The notes under the pieces were generated by a model, which saw only the letters and a list, made by a program, of their open reading frames with translations, was not told the DNA's origin and did not search any database. The position numbers were made by a program, and so were the translations under genes. Of a DNA stretch of 17,282 bases, positions 7,701 to 17,016 are shown piece after piece; position 1 is the first letter of the stretch, and each line of letters opens with the position of its first letter. The DNA lies in NCBI GenBank assembly GCA_001598975.1, contig BBXU01002347.1, positions 1-17,282 on the forward strand, written 5' to 3'. This stretch comes from Parachlorella kessleri (Eukaryota > Chlorophyta > Trebouxiophyceae > Chlorellales > Chlorellaceae).

Positions 7701-10700
7701 GCGGTTAACCAATGGAAGCTCCGGGTTCACAGCTAGAGATCCCATTAGGGCTTTGGTTGCAGGCCCGGGAGAGCGAGGCCCGGGAGCAGCTGAAGCAGCT
7801 GTCAGCCACTCTGGCCGCTGTGCATGAGGAGCATGAGTCTATCATGGCAGCCCACAAACGGCAGCAGGAGCAGGAGTTACGAGAGCTGGCTGCCGAGCGT
7901 GTCGCAGCGGTGTCTGCCGCCTTGGAGGTAAGGAGTCCAGCCGTCTGTGCGTTGTGCGACAAGGGCTGTTATTGTCGAGTTGAAATAGCGGTGTTGCCAG
8001 TCACACAGTATCATGCACCTGTTGTGTGTATGTGTGACTACTGACATGCGCTGACGCCTGTTGACGGAAGAGCTCCTAAACAGATGCTGCGTGCTGTCCA
8101 ATGCAGGACCGCGATGCTGTGCAGCGTCGCTTGGCCAGCACAGAGGCCGAGTTCCGCTGTGCGCTACAAGTAAGCATCTGTTAAACACAGCACACCATGC
8201 CTGTAAGCCGGTTGTGACCCCTTATGGAACACATCACTGGTAAGCCTTGTGAACATCAATTGGTGAGCCGGCACACCACGCTCACAACATTGGCCGCCTC
8301 TAAATGGGGGCGCCAGCATGAGCTGGCTACATTCATCCATCGCCCCTCCAGGCAGGCTGCAGTGAGTCGTTACGGACTGCTGTTCACTCCTCCAGGAGGG
8401 CGCCAAGGAGGTTGTGGACCTGCGCCGCGACCTGGAGCTGCTGGCTGGGGAGAGTGTGGAGCTGCGAGGGGCACTGCAGGAAGAGCACCGCAAGCGCAAG
8501 GTGGGGCCTCAGTTTGCCGTTCTTTGCAGAAGTTGATGACTTTCAAGGCGCCCCTGGAGGTGTCAATTTCTCTGACAGAGTCCTATCTGCAGGGCGGTGG
8601 CTCCTGGGTCCTCGGCTACTGGCTGAGTACTGTTGTTGCCATCTTGTGTCGCTTTCTAAATGCATCAACTAGGTCCAAATCCATTGAAACATGTACTTTG
8701 CCCCTTCGCAATCCAACCTTGGGCAGCTTTGACTCTTGGCTTGCCTCGCTGTGTCTTCCTTTTGAATCGTTTAGGAAAGCGAGGCGATGGTGATGGAGCT
8801 GACCGAGGTGGTGCAGCATCAAAAGCTGCGCCTGCGAGGGCTTGCCCAGGAGAAAGCCGACATTGCTGCCCGGCTGGCGGCCATGAACCCACAGGTGGGT
8901 CCTTGGCTGGCAGATTTGCCCTTGTCAGCTGGCGCTGGGTTCTGGAGTGACGTTGCAGCTACCGGCCATGCCGTGGAGTGAGAGGGACCTCCCCTATTAG
9001 GTGTGAAAAACTGCAGCTCTTGGCTGCAAAGTATGCCATTGTTGCATACCCAGCAAATAGAGTCTCAGCACTTACGCTGGTGGCAGGCTTCATGCCTCTT
9101 CCTGGTTGTGTGCATGCAGGAGGTGGACCGTGTGCGCTCCGAGCTGCTCACCCTGCGGGAGCGTGCGGGCGAGCTGGGCGCCATCCGCGACCAGCTGGTG
9201 CAGGAGCGGCGCCTGGCGGAGTCGCTGCAGCAGCGGCTTGCGGCGGCGCAGCAGCAGCTGGTGGACACGCGGGAGGAGGCAGTCAGGCGGGTTCCAGGCC
9301 CTCTGGATGGTGGGGGGTTGTATAGGATTAGGAGGCTAGTAGGCTTTGGTTGAGGTGATAGAAGTGAGGGGACGCTGTTGGGTTCTTAATGTAAGTGGGG
9401 CGGATGGTGCACACTCCTGTGCTGGTAAGCCTGCCTTAATACATGGTATGTTCGAATGCTGGCTGCCTCAGCATGTCGCGTTGGGGCGGCCGGGTCAGTC
9501 ACTGAGGTTTGGTAAGGTGCCATGTAGTCCAAGCCCTCAAGGAGGCTGATGGGAATATACTTGTTTTTGCAGGAAGGTGGCCACAGCTGACGCCACCCTT
9601 CGTACTGCCCAAGAGGAGGCAGCGAGGAAGGTGGCAGCCGCCGAGGGTGCCGCCGCCGAGATCACCAGCAAGGCGGAGCAGTTGTCAAACGAGGCCTCCC
9701 GGCTGAGAGATGCCGTCAAGTGAGTTGGCTGCGGCACTATGTGCCAGCTGGTGGGGACAGCTGCTGTGCGAAGGTATCCTGGCTCAAAGGCTATACAGTA
9801 GCTGATGCCGCCCTAGTAGAACAGCTCACCCGTGCCATGCGTCAACCAGCATCATGTTCGGGTATTGCCCAGCCGCCAGCACCTCTTATCCACTGTAACA
9901 AACGATTCGGTGCTTGCAGGGTCAAGGAGGCCATGCTGGACTCCGCCAATGAGCGCATTGTCGAGCTGAAGAGCGCGGCAGCTGCAGCCCAGGCGGCTGC
10001 TGAGGAGGCTCGCCTGGCTGCTGATGAGGCCGAGGAGGAGCTGCGGGCTAGGGAGGGCAACGACTCCGACAAGCTGGGCAGCCTGAGGTTAGATCTGAAC
10101 AGCTGTGCTATGTCCACGTCATGGAGAGCTGTACAGCAAAGCAACTGGCGTATCTTGCAGCTTGTGCTGTCTTGGGCTGCATGATGCAGATGAGTTGCAA
10201 CACTTCCCGGGCCAGCCATCGTGCAAGGTGGGCTGCCATCACATTGGGCACCTGCAGTCATTCCAGACACTGGTTGCTGTGGGAGCTCATCCCGCGCTCC
10301 CTGGCCGCAGGGCGGAAATCGAGGCGCAGGAGCAGGTCATAGAGCAGCTTGACAGGAAGCTGGCCGACTCCGAGCGTAGGCAGAAAGAGGCGGAGAGGAG
10401 AGCCAGCGCAGCGGAGCAGGCAGCCGCGGAAAAGGAGAACATGATCAACTATGTGGGGGAAGAGGTGGAGCGGGTGAAGGTCATGTTCGAGCAGAAGGTA
10501 GGTGGGTGCTAGGAATTGTGGCCGGTTGGTGGGCATCTGCCCTGAACCGGTGGAAGGCACATCTGTGGAGTGCTTGGACTGATTGCCACATTTGGCTCCC
10601 ACTGTTGTGGCGCCATGCTTCAGCAGGGAGGTTCTGGTGAGAGTGCTGCTGCTTACATGCGCACACTGTCCATCAGCATCTGGGTAGACAGCCCTTCTGG

Positions 10701-11271
10701 TTCTCCTGTTTCTGCACTTTTCAAGAGTCACCTGCATGGGCTATGCTGCCTATGGAAGTGCCTGGCTGCCCTGGCGTCTGCAGGAGGCACGTCTTGCACA
10801 AGAGCGTGACGCTGCTCGCAAGGACGCAGCTCAGCTCCTCAGCGAGCGGGACACTCTCTCTGCCATGGTGCGGCAGCTGGAAAGCTCAGCCAAGGACCTT
10901 GCAGCGCAACTGAAGGAGGAGCAAAGCAAGGCTGCTGCAGCTCTGCAGGCGGCGGGAAGGCATCAGGTGAGTCTACTGCATTGCAGAGACACAACCAGAG
11001 TTTGGGTAGCAGGACCAGAAGGTCGCTGTTTCTCTTGCGGTCCTAACGAGATATACCCCTCCCCAGTAGCATAGTGCCAAGACAGCTCCTGCCCAAGGCA
11101 CTGCAGGCGGAGGCCGCCCGTGCCACAGCGCGCGTAGCAGAGGTGGAGTGCGAGCTGCGTGAGGTGCTGGGCGTGCTGGAGCAGCACAAGGCTGCCTCTG
11201 CTGCCAAGTTCCAGCAGCTGCAGAGCGTGCTGCAGGACCTCTCCGGTCCCTTCTTCCAGCTGCCGCTGTAA
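4738..11271 (+). CDS. VFL1: LRRCC1/VFL1-family leucine-rich repeat and coiled-coil basal-body protein, 15 exons
   Basis: Exons: 4738-5130, 5291-5426, 5578-6629, 6900-7103, 7347-7565, 7763-7927, 8107-8169, 8396-8500, 8775-8894, 9120-9286, 9573-9719, 9920-10087, 10311-10497, 10784-10966, 11107-11271. They join into an open 3474-nt frame, 1157 residues (human LRRCC1 about 1030). An acidic leader precedes about five SDS22-like LRRs (residues ~50-165; LRDLNLSSN, LTSLNLASN, LRRLNLSHN) and an LRR cap (GNPVC, LPQLQKLDGRPVN) matching the DNPVC and LPQLRILD region of LRRCC1. A low-complexity Gln/Ala/Pro linker runs to ~450, then nearly continuous coiled coil to the C terminus. Near the end, EEVERVKVMFEQKEARLAQE and LREVLGVLEQH match the conserved LRRCC1 tail. 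Chlamydomonas VFL1 and human LRRCC1 sit asymmetrically in the basal body/centriole and set rotational polarity and flagellar number. The start is the first ATG of the frame; 4786 is an alternative. Exon 10 ends at an apparent GC donor. The LRR and tail matches make orthology likely. Confidence 0.9.
5866..5889 (+). repeat. CAG microsatellite encoding a glutamine run in VFL1
   Basis: Seven uninterrupted CAG codons follow CAC in exon 3 and encode residues ~273-280 of the VFL1-like protein. A second Gln-rich patch of CAG/CAA/CCG codons lies at about 6046-6076. Both fall in the linker between the LRR domain and the coiled coil. Length polymorphism between strains would be expected. Confidence 0.85.
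6825..6851 (+). repeat. Three tandem copies of a 9-bp unit in VFL1 intron 3
   Basis: GGTTTCATA is repeated three times in direct orientation, about 50 bp before the acceptor of exon 4 (AG at 6898-6899). It is intronic, with no evident coding role. Confidence 0.8.
9287..9572 (+). other. Probable GC-AG intron (intron 10 of VFL1)
   Basis: Exon 10 must be left in phase 2, because exon 11 is open only when its first base completes a codon. The site CAG|GCGGGT at 9287 meets this and gives EEAVR-KVATADATL with no break in the coiled coil; the acceptor is TTTTTGCAG at 9572. GT sites nearby either give the wrong phase (9282, 9291, 9310) or, at 9320 (TT|GTATAG), are weak and would insert a Pro/Gly-rich stretch into the coiled coil. 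Another escape is acceptor GAAG|GTGGCC at 9576 with a GT donor at 9282 or 9291. Confidence 0.65.
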
Positions 11272-11453
11272 GCTCCAGCACCGCGGGAGCTGTCAGCGCT
11301 ACCGGACGCCTTCGCAAGCCTCCTGTTACACTTTTGCGACAGCCAGTAGCACCAGCTGGAGCGCGTGCTAAGGCCCTACCAAGCCCCCCTGGCGTGATCA
11401 TGTCTAACAGACCTTCTTCCAGCTTGCGCTGTGCACACTCGTATTAATTGAGA

Positions 11454-11652
11454 GCCGGGGAGGAGGCAGGCAGCACTGCTACCCACATGTCGGTGTGAAG
11501 CAGGCCGGGGAGAGGCAGGCAGCGCTGCTACCCACCTGTCGTTGTGAAAGCAGGCCGGGGAGAGGCAGGCAGCACCGCTACCCACATGTCGTTGTGAAAG
11601 CAGGCCGGGGAGAGGCAGGCAGCGCTGCTACCCACATGTCGGTGTGAAGCAG
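11454..11652 (+). repeat. Four tandem copies of a 50-bp repeat downstream of VFL1
   Basis: Units start at 11454, 11504, 11554 and 11604 with lengths 50, 50, 50 and 49. Each begins GCCGGGGAG, contains GGCAGGCAGC and GCTACCCAC, and ends GTGAA(A)GCAG. Copies differ by a few substitutions (CACTG/CGCTG/CACCG; ATGTCGG/CTGTCGT). The period is not a multiple of three and the frames shift between units, so the block is not coding. It lies in the probable 3' untranslated region or 3' flank of VFL1 and behaves like a minisatellite. Confidence 0.93.
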
Positions 11653-11995
11653 GCAGGATGCAGCTAGGTAGGTTGCGTGCGGCCTACTTGGTGGAGCGCT
11701 GCACAGCATCCACCATATCCCCACCTTGCGGCCTCTGTTACAAGCTCCACAGAGGGATATGTTCAGAGTAGGGGTGGCAGGCAATGCGAACAGCGAGGAG
11801 GTTGGGGCGTCCCTAACTGATACAGCTGTATGCAGTTCTGCTCTGGGTAGAGTTAACATATAGAGAAGCGGGCTGCATGCAGTCAAGAATGAGTCTTCGT
11901 CCTGGACGAAAGGACGGAAGACAGTGCTCCTTGCCTTTCACGTAGGCCTGCATGCTTGGGCAGCTGAGTACTCGAGCAGGGTCTTGAGCTTGTGT

Positions 11996-12000
11996 TTACA
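11996..12000 (-). promoter_or_regulatory. Possible TGTAA polyadenylation signal of the RING gene
   Basis: TTACA on the plus strand reads TGTAA on the minus strand. It is the first such motif downstream of the RING gene stop (13044-13046), about 1 kb away, which would mean a long 3' untranslated region. A five-base motif at this distance may be chance. Confidence 0.25.
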
Positions 12001-13043
12001 TATTGCATCAACTGATTAAAGACAAGGCACACAGAGCGGCAACGGCCGGAACTCGCAGAAAAATAGGCAGCACCCAGCAGTGCCCAGGGCAATTCCAACT
12101 TGTTTGCAAACATCCAAGCAGCCCTCGACACGCCGGGGGAAATGCCACAGAAAGCGCACTGAGTGAACAATATTTCGTGTGAAACCTGGGTACAAAGCAA
12201 TGCTTCTTGAGTGACGTTACCATTAGAACTCATTATAAAAAAAGCACTTACCTAGGCTCATCAACCTAGCAATGGACAACCAGCCACCAATCAAAAAAAC
12301 TCATACCAGACTACACATTGTGAGTTTCCAGTATTGCTCCCAAATAAGAGGGTAATATACTGCCACACTGTCCGGTTCGACGCTGGCAAATGCATACACT
12401 ACAAATCATGACTCCCCACTGAAGAGTGATACAAAAAGCCCTTGATTGCCACCCTCGAGATGGGGCCAGTGTCCCATCCGATAGCCGGCACATTTTCAAC
12501 TCCAACTCAGAGGGAGTGGCTGCAACCCAAGCCGCCTTTGCTCCATTGCCACACACTATACACAAAGGGCAGCTAGCCTGAAGACCCAACGCACCAAGAC
12601 CCGACCCTCCATATGACGCCAAGTGCACACACGAGCAAACACTGGTTGTGGGCCAACAATCTAGTGCACACAGGTGCGCCAGGGCCACCCCTTCGCAAAG
12701 TTGACTGCCAGCCTATGGAGGAATCCCACGTGCAGCCGGCCCTCAGCTCGCAGCAAGCACGACCTGTCACTCAGCACGACTGGGTGCTGATGGGCCGGAA
12801 CAGGAGGAGCCACAGGAGGTCACACAATCAACCAAGGGAGCCAGCACCCTCTGCTCAGGGACGGCGGCGAAGCACGGTCATCAGAACAAGTGCGGAAACC
12901 GCAACCTAGGCATTCCTCCTGAAGCTCAAGGTGTGTTGTCCCCGCTGAGGCATCTCGCCTCCCAACGACGCCAAGGCTGTGCACAAAGCTCCTAAGTGCA
13001 CATCGTCACAGCAGACAAAGCCGCCCGCTGACCTGGGCCAGGT

Positions 13044-15328
13044 CTAAAACTGCACACAGACAAAAGCAACACGTGTTAGCAGGCTGCCCGGCAGGCGACA
13101 ACGCCTCACCACCAGGGACCCAGGGCTAGGACAACATGGTGCAGCATGACCAGATCTAACAGCACCGGACAGAACAGACCGACCCCTCCCACACTTCTGG
13201 GGTGACTTTCCCCCAGGAACAGACCCACCACCCCTGGTGCCCCCCCCCCCCCACACAAACAGATGGCAGCCTTACCAGGAGCAGGCACATGATGACAAAG
13301 CTGCCCAGCATGAGCAGCAGCCGCGACAGGAAGGCCTGGTGCTGCTGCTCAGGCGTCAGCGGCTCAGCATACCCCGCTTGCCCTGCACAGCACAGCACGC
13401 AGCATAGCGTGATACGTTGCACAGACATCCAGCTACTCAAGGTGCTACGCAGGCAAACCACACACATCGAGCCGATCTGCCAAGTCCCATGGCGCCTTTG
13501 CATTGGGCTCTGCCTCATCCACTCCATGCCATTACAGCTGTAATAGAGAGGACGAGCTCAGCCGACCCCGGCCCACCATATAACAGGATGACTCTTGGAA
13601 CACCAGCAGGTGCACTTGTCAACACCAGCATGCAACTCAAGCAGAGCGGAGAGTCAAATCACACACACATCACACACATCACATGTGCCATGCGTTTGTC
13701 TGTGGAGCAGACAGGTCGGGAGGCGGTTAGCCCGGCCGCAACATGACTTCACACGCACCATTTCCTTGTTGGAGGCCGAAGAGTGTGGGGATGATGCCGA
13801 TCCCCGGCTGCGCGTTCATGTTGTTGATATTCGGCTGCATCATCGGGTTGCGCTGCACACATCACAAGCAAGGCACACACATAAAGTCACACTAGATGTA
13901 CCCGGCCCCGCACGGCGAGGTTAAAGGAAAGCCCGAGCCGCAGGTAAGAAGGGATACGGCGGGCTGAGCAGGAAACCACAGAAAGGAAGGCGCCTCGCAC
14001 AGTGTGTCACCACGCCACCCTTTAAAGAACGGCCATTGAACCCAGCCTCTTGCATCCCCCCCCCCCCACCCAAAAAAACGCTGCTACTCCACAACTGCCG
14101 TAGCCACCCACACAAAGACACCCTGCATGACATGCGATCACTTGGCAGACCAACCTCACCAGGCACCTACTCCCCAACACCTCGCTTGCACACATCATCT
14201 CCGCCTCACCACGACAGGCACCGGCCGCTGGCCCGCGGGCCGTCGCGGCACCGCCTCCTGCTCGTCCTTTGTCTTGGCACGCGGGTCCTCATTACCGCCG
14301 CGGCCATAAATGGGGATGACCTGCAGCAGGAAAGCGATATCTCCAGCATTGGGGCATGGGTGCAAGCACAGGCAGGGCTTAGGGAAGGGGGTGATAGCCG
14401 GGTACGGATGCGGCGAAGGGCAGCAGGCGCAGCATGCGTATGCCAGGGGCAGCAGGCCGGCCCAGCAGCTTGCAGGCATGCCATGGTACAGATGCTGACG
14501 TACAAGCGGAGAACATGCAGAGAGCAGAGGAAATCAGCTGTTGCAGCGCGCCCCAGCCACAGCACAGATCCTGGTACAGAGCCGCTAGCTAGCCCTCCAA
14601 CGACGACAGGCTCTCTACCCCTGCTTCAACAAAGCCCGGACACCCGTGCATACTACGCCAAGGCATACTGGACCCCGCCACCTCCAACAACCAGCCAGCT
14701 CCTTCGCCTTCCGACAGCAATGCCCAACGAATTCACTTCCCAGTGACGACGCCCCTCCGCAGGCTGCCCCAAGTCTAACTTCAGACACCCCGCACCTTGT
14801 CCTTCTCCACCCCTGCCTTGCACACCGGGCACGTGCGGCAGTGGCTCTGCACTTGTAGCCAGCGGTACAGGCACGGCCAGCAATAGAGGTGGCCGCAGAG
14901 GGTCACCACGGGCTCAGATGCCAGGTCTGCAGCACCAAGAGGGGAATATCTAGGAGGCGGCCCACCCCAAAACCAACAGCATATCGGTCTGGGGAGGGCA
15001 AGGCTGCCAAGCAGGCGCGTAGCGGCTGTGTGTTCACTGGACATGCGCAGGGGTGCCCTGCAGCCCTCACCCAAGCCAGCTTCCTACCAAAGGGTGCAGC
15101 CCAGGCCGGCCACGACCTGTCAAACAACCTGTCAAAGAACGTACCATAGCAGATGTTGCAGCTGAACATGCTCTGCTCCTCCGTCTCCTCCAGCTTCACG
15201 GCCGCCTTGGGGTCATCATCGAAGGCTGCGTTGTCTGGTTTGGCAGGATCGGCGGGCAGCCTGTCCGCGGGGTTTGTCAATCCCGGCGCCTGCTGAAGCT
15301 GCGGCTGCGCGACGTCAGCTGCTGCCAT
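13044..15328 (-). CDS. RNF5/RNF185 (RMA-type) membrane-anchored RING E3 ubiquitin ligase, 6 exons
   Basis: Coding exons on the minus strand are 15328-15145, 14926-14796, 14320-14210, 13852-13759, 13382-13276 and 13049-13044 (phases 1, 0, 0, 1, 0), 210 residues; human RNF185 has 192. The start ATG lies in ACCATGG. Residues 1-53 are a Pro/Ala/Asp-rich extension. A C3HC4 RING follows: C57, C60, C72, H74, C77, C80, C94 and C97, with the family's [15 protein letters not shown] and CPVCKAG, then [20 protein letters not shown] segment recalls the GIGAFPFGIF block of RNF185. The C terminus is a hydrophobic helix ([19 protein letters not shown], ~191-210) ending the chain, so the protein should be tail-anchored in the ER with the RING in the cytosol. 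Family members act with UBC6/UBC7-type E2s in ER-associated degradation. The last exon encodes only Phe and the stop. Frame, phases and family blocks agree throughout. Confidence 0.93.
13211..13252 (-). other. G-rich tract with quadruplex potential in RING gene intron 5
   Basis: On the transcribed (minus) strand the intron carries a run of 13 G (13252-13240) followed closely by GGGG, GGTGGG and GGGGG. It begins about 24 nt after the 5' splice site at 13275. Four or more G-runs with short loops are the textbook quadruplex pattern. A second homopolymer, 12 G, lies at 14067-14056 in intron 3, next to an A/T run of seven. Confidence 0.55.
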
Positions 15329-15720
15329 GGTGGTGGTGCACACGAATGTGCTGGCACACGCCAAGGCAGCAACCTATAGACGGTAGGTTACCACCTTAAA
15401 CGAGAGTCAGCGCTCGAATGCCGGCAGCCTTGGCACTGCAAGAGGTGTCGCTACACACCACGACGCAGGGTCTCAGACTCCAGGCGGTGCTACTGCCACC
15501 AACAACAGAAGCGCCCCGCAGTGACCGCGAAGAAGAAGAAAGGAAAGAAAGTAGCATAAATGGGGCCTGTGGGCTGACTAGCACAATGTGCCCCGGCCAC
15601 GCTGGAAGGGCCACCTGCGCCAGGTCAGATCATAACGCCTGTCGGAGCCCGCAACCTTGAAGTGGCATTCCTAAGCAATGCCTTTCAGTCGATCTCTTGT
15701 GGTACCAAGTCACCCATCGC
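15329..15720. promoter_or_regulatory. Divergent promoter region between the RING gene and SIRB
   Basis: About 390 bp separate the two start codons, and the genes read away from each other. No good coding exon is visible. A TATA-like CATAAAT lies at about 15554-15560 on the plus strand, about 165 bp before the SIRB ATG, just after a purine-rich AAGAAGAAGAAAGG stretch. The interval must hold both 5' leaders and probably a shared bidirectional promoter. Confidence 0.55.
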
Positions 15721-17016
15721 ATGATCACATGTGAGATGACTCGCACGGCACTGGCTGGCAGTATCGTGTCAGCCTTTGCTAGGGGTGAGGTTCACCACGT
15801 CAGGAGCGGGGCTGGCTTGACTCTCAGTCGCAGGGCCCAGCACTGGCAGCGCCGCCTTTGGCACAGCTGCAAGCCGCTGCACCCCCACCCACGGGGAGGA
15901 GCACAGGGCTGGAGGTGTAGACACCAACTGAGTTACAACACTAAGGGCGATGTGGGAGCCTTGGCCGCAGCTGTAAGCGCCCAGGGTATGGAGGACCCCA
16001 GTGTGGGGGTGGTGATAGTTGACCACGGCTCTCGGCGGGCCGAGTCCAACGAGATGCTGCAGCAGTTTGCGCAGCTTTACCAGTGAGTCCGCTACCCACT
16101 GACTTGCTCTCGGTCAGCAGCTCATTCTGTGCCCGGTCTCGTCTGGCCCGGCAGCGCAGCGACTAGCCAGTTCGCTCGTGATGGGCCAGGCTTGAGCTGT
16201 GGGCCGGCATTGGTGCAGCCCGTTGTGGTTGGCTATGTCAGCTTTCTGCCTACTGCACCACCACCAAGCATCTTGTCCCAGCAGACTTGAAGTTGAAGCT
16301 TGCTTGCTGGTGGAGTAGGACTTTGGAGGGAAGGTTATCTGCCCTGCGTGGTGGGGGCTGTGCAGGGAGGTGACAGGGCGTGACCTTGTGGAGATTGCGC
16401 ACATGGAGCTGGCACAGCCGACTATTGAGCAGGCCATGAGCAAGTGTGTAGAGCGGGGGGCATCCAAGGTCATCGTGGCCCCCTACTTCCTCTCCAGGTG
16501 GGACTGCACACAGCTAGCTGCACCTTAGCACTTGGCATTGTTTCACTGGCGTACGGATGCCAGTTTTTTGAGGGTGAACTGTTTCTCTGTGAGGCCTGCC
16601 TCTCTGAACGGTTGTGGATTCATATATATGCCCTGGACGTGATGGCCTGCTGACTGGCCATTCTGTTAGGCATGTGTTTCCAGTGACACAGTTGTTTGCA
16701 GGGTGCTTGGCTCAGCTTCGCTACCATTCGCTAACCGGCCCAGCTAGACCCCCCACCCCCCTCTCCCACACTGCTGTGTCACCCCCTTCGTGTCACGCGT
16801 CTGCCATCCTAAGCACACCCCCCGCCTCTGGCTGCCTGCAGGGGCCGCCACATCCAGGAGGACATACCAGCACTCGTGGCCGCAGCCCAGGAGAAGCTGC
16901 CGGGAGGGGTGGAGTGCGTGATTGCGGAGCCCATAGGCATCGACGGCCTGATGGCGCAGCTGATAGAGAACCGGGTGAGGGCAGCGGCCTCAGCAGGGGC
17001 CTCCAGCCAGGCTTAA
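15721..17016 (+). CDS. SIRB: Sirohydrochlorin ferrochelatase (CbiX/SirB family), plastid-targeted, 3 exons
   Basis: Exons are 15721-16082, 16366-16497 and 16842-17016, joined in phase 2 at both introns (donors GTGAGT and GTGGGA), giving 222 residues, close to Arabidopsis SIRB. Residues 1 to ~90 are basic and rich in Ser, Ala, Arg and His with few acidic residues, fitting a chloroplast transit peptide. The catalytic core starts at VGVVIVDHGSRRAESNEML, with the metal-chelating His at ~102; the second is His ~133 in AHMELAQP. VIVAPYFLSRGRHIQEDIP and IAEPIGIDGLM follow. The enzyme inserts ferrous iron into sirohydrochlorin, the final step of siroheme synthesis for plastid nitrite and sulfite reductases. 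The start could also be Met at 15736 (MTRTALAG...), which looks more transit-peptide-like. The frame reads through a potential donor (CGG|GTGAGG at 16977) to TAA at 17014-17016; splicing there would replace the last 13 residues. The C terminus lacks the Cys-rich motif of land-plant SIRB. Confidence 0.92.

Larger units (their letters stand above)
11272..13043. other. Convergent 3' flanks of VFL1 and the RING gene, no supported gene
   Basis: This 1.8-kb stretch separates two genes that point at each other. Open frames on either strand are short and unlike any family I know. It contains the 50-bp tandem repeat block at 11454-11652 and should hold both 3' untranslated regions. I find no TGTAA on the plus strand after VFL1 apart from one overlapping its stop codon. 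The interval 12225-12450 is comparatively AT-rich. Confidence 0.5.

Noticed and set aside
8224..8793. Plus-strand frame of 189 codons across VFL1 exons 8 and introns 7-8
   Set aside because: It reads exon 8 in the wrong frame and runs through two introns; the coiled-coil frame with canonical splice sites explains the sequence better.
11454..11652. CRISPR-like array
   Set aside because: The whole 50-bp unit is repeated without unique spacers, and the window is eukaryotic.
11376..11886. Minus-strand frames over the 50-bp repeats
   Set aside because: The repeat period is not divisible by three and frames switch between units, as expected for non-coding tandem repeats.
14036..14746. Plus-strand frame of 236 codons
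   Set aside because: Lies antisense to RING gene exon 3 and its introns; composition is Thr/Pro/His-rich with no domain, and a C homopolymer drives part of it.
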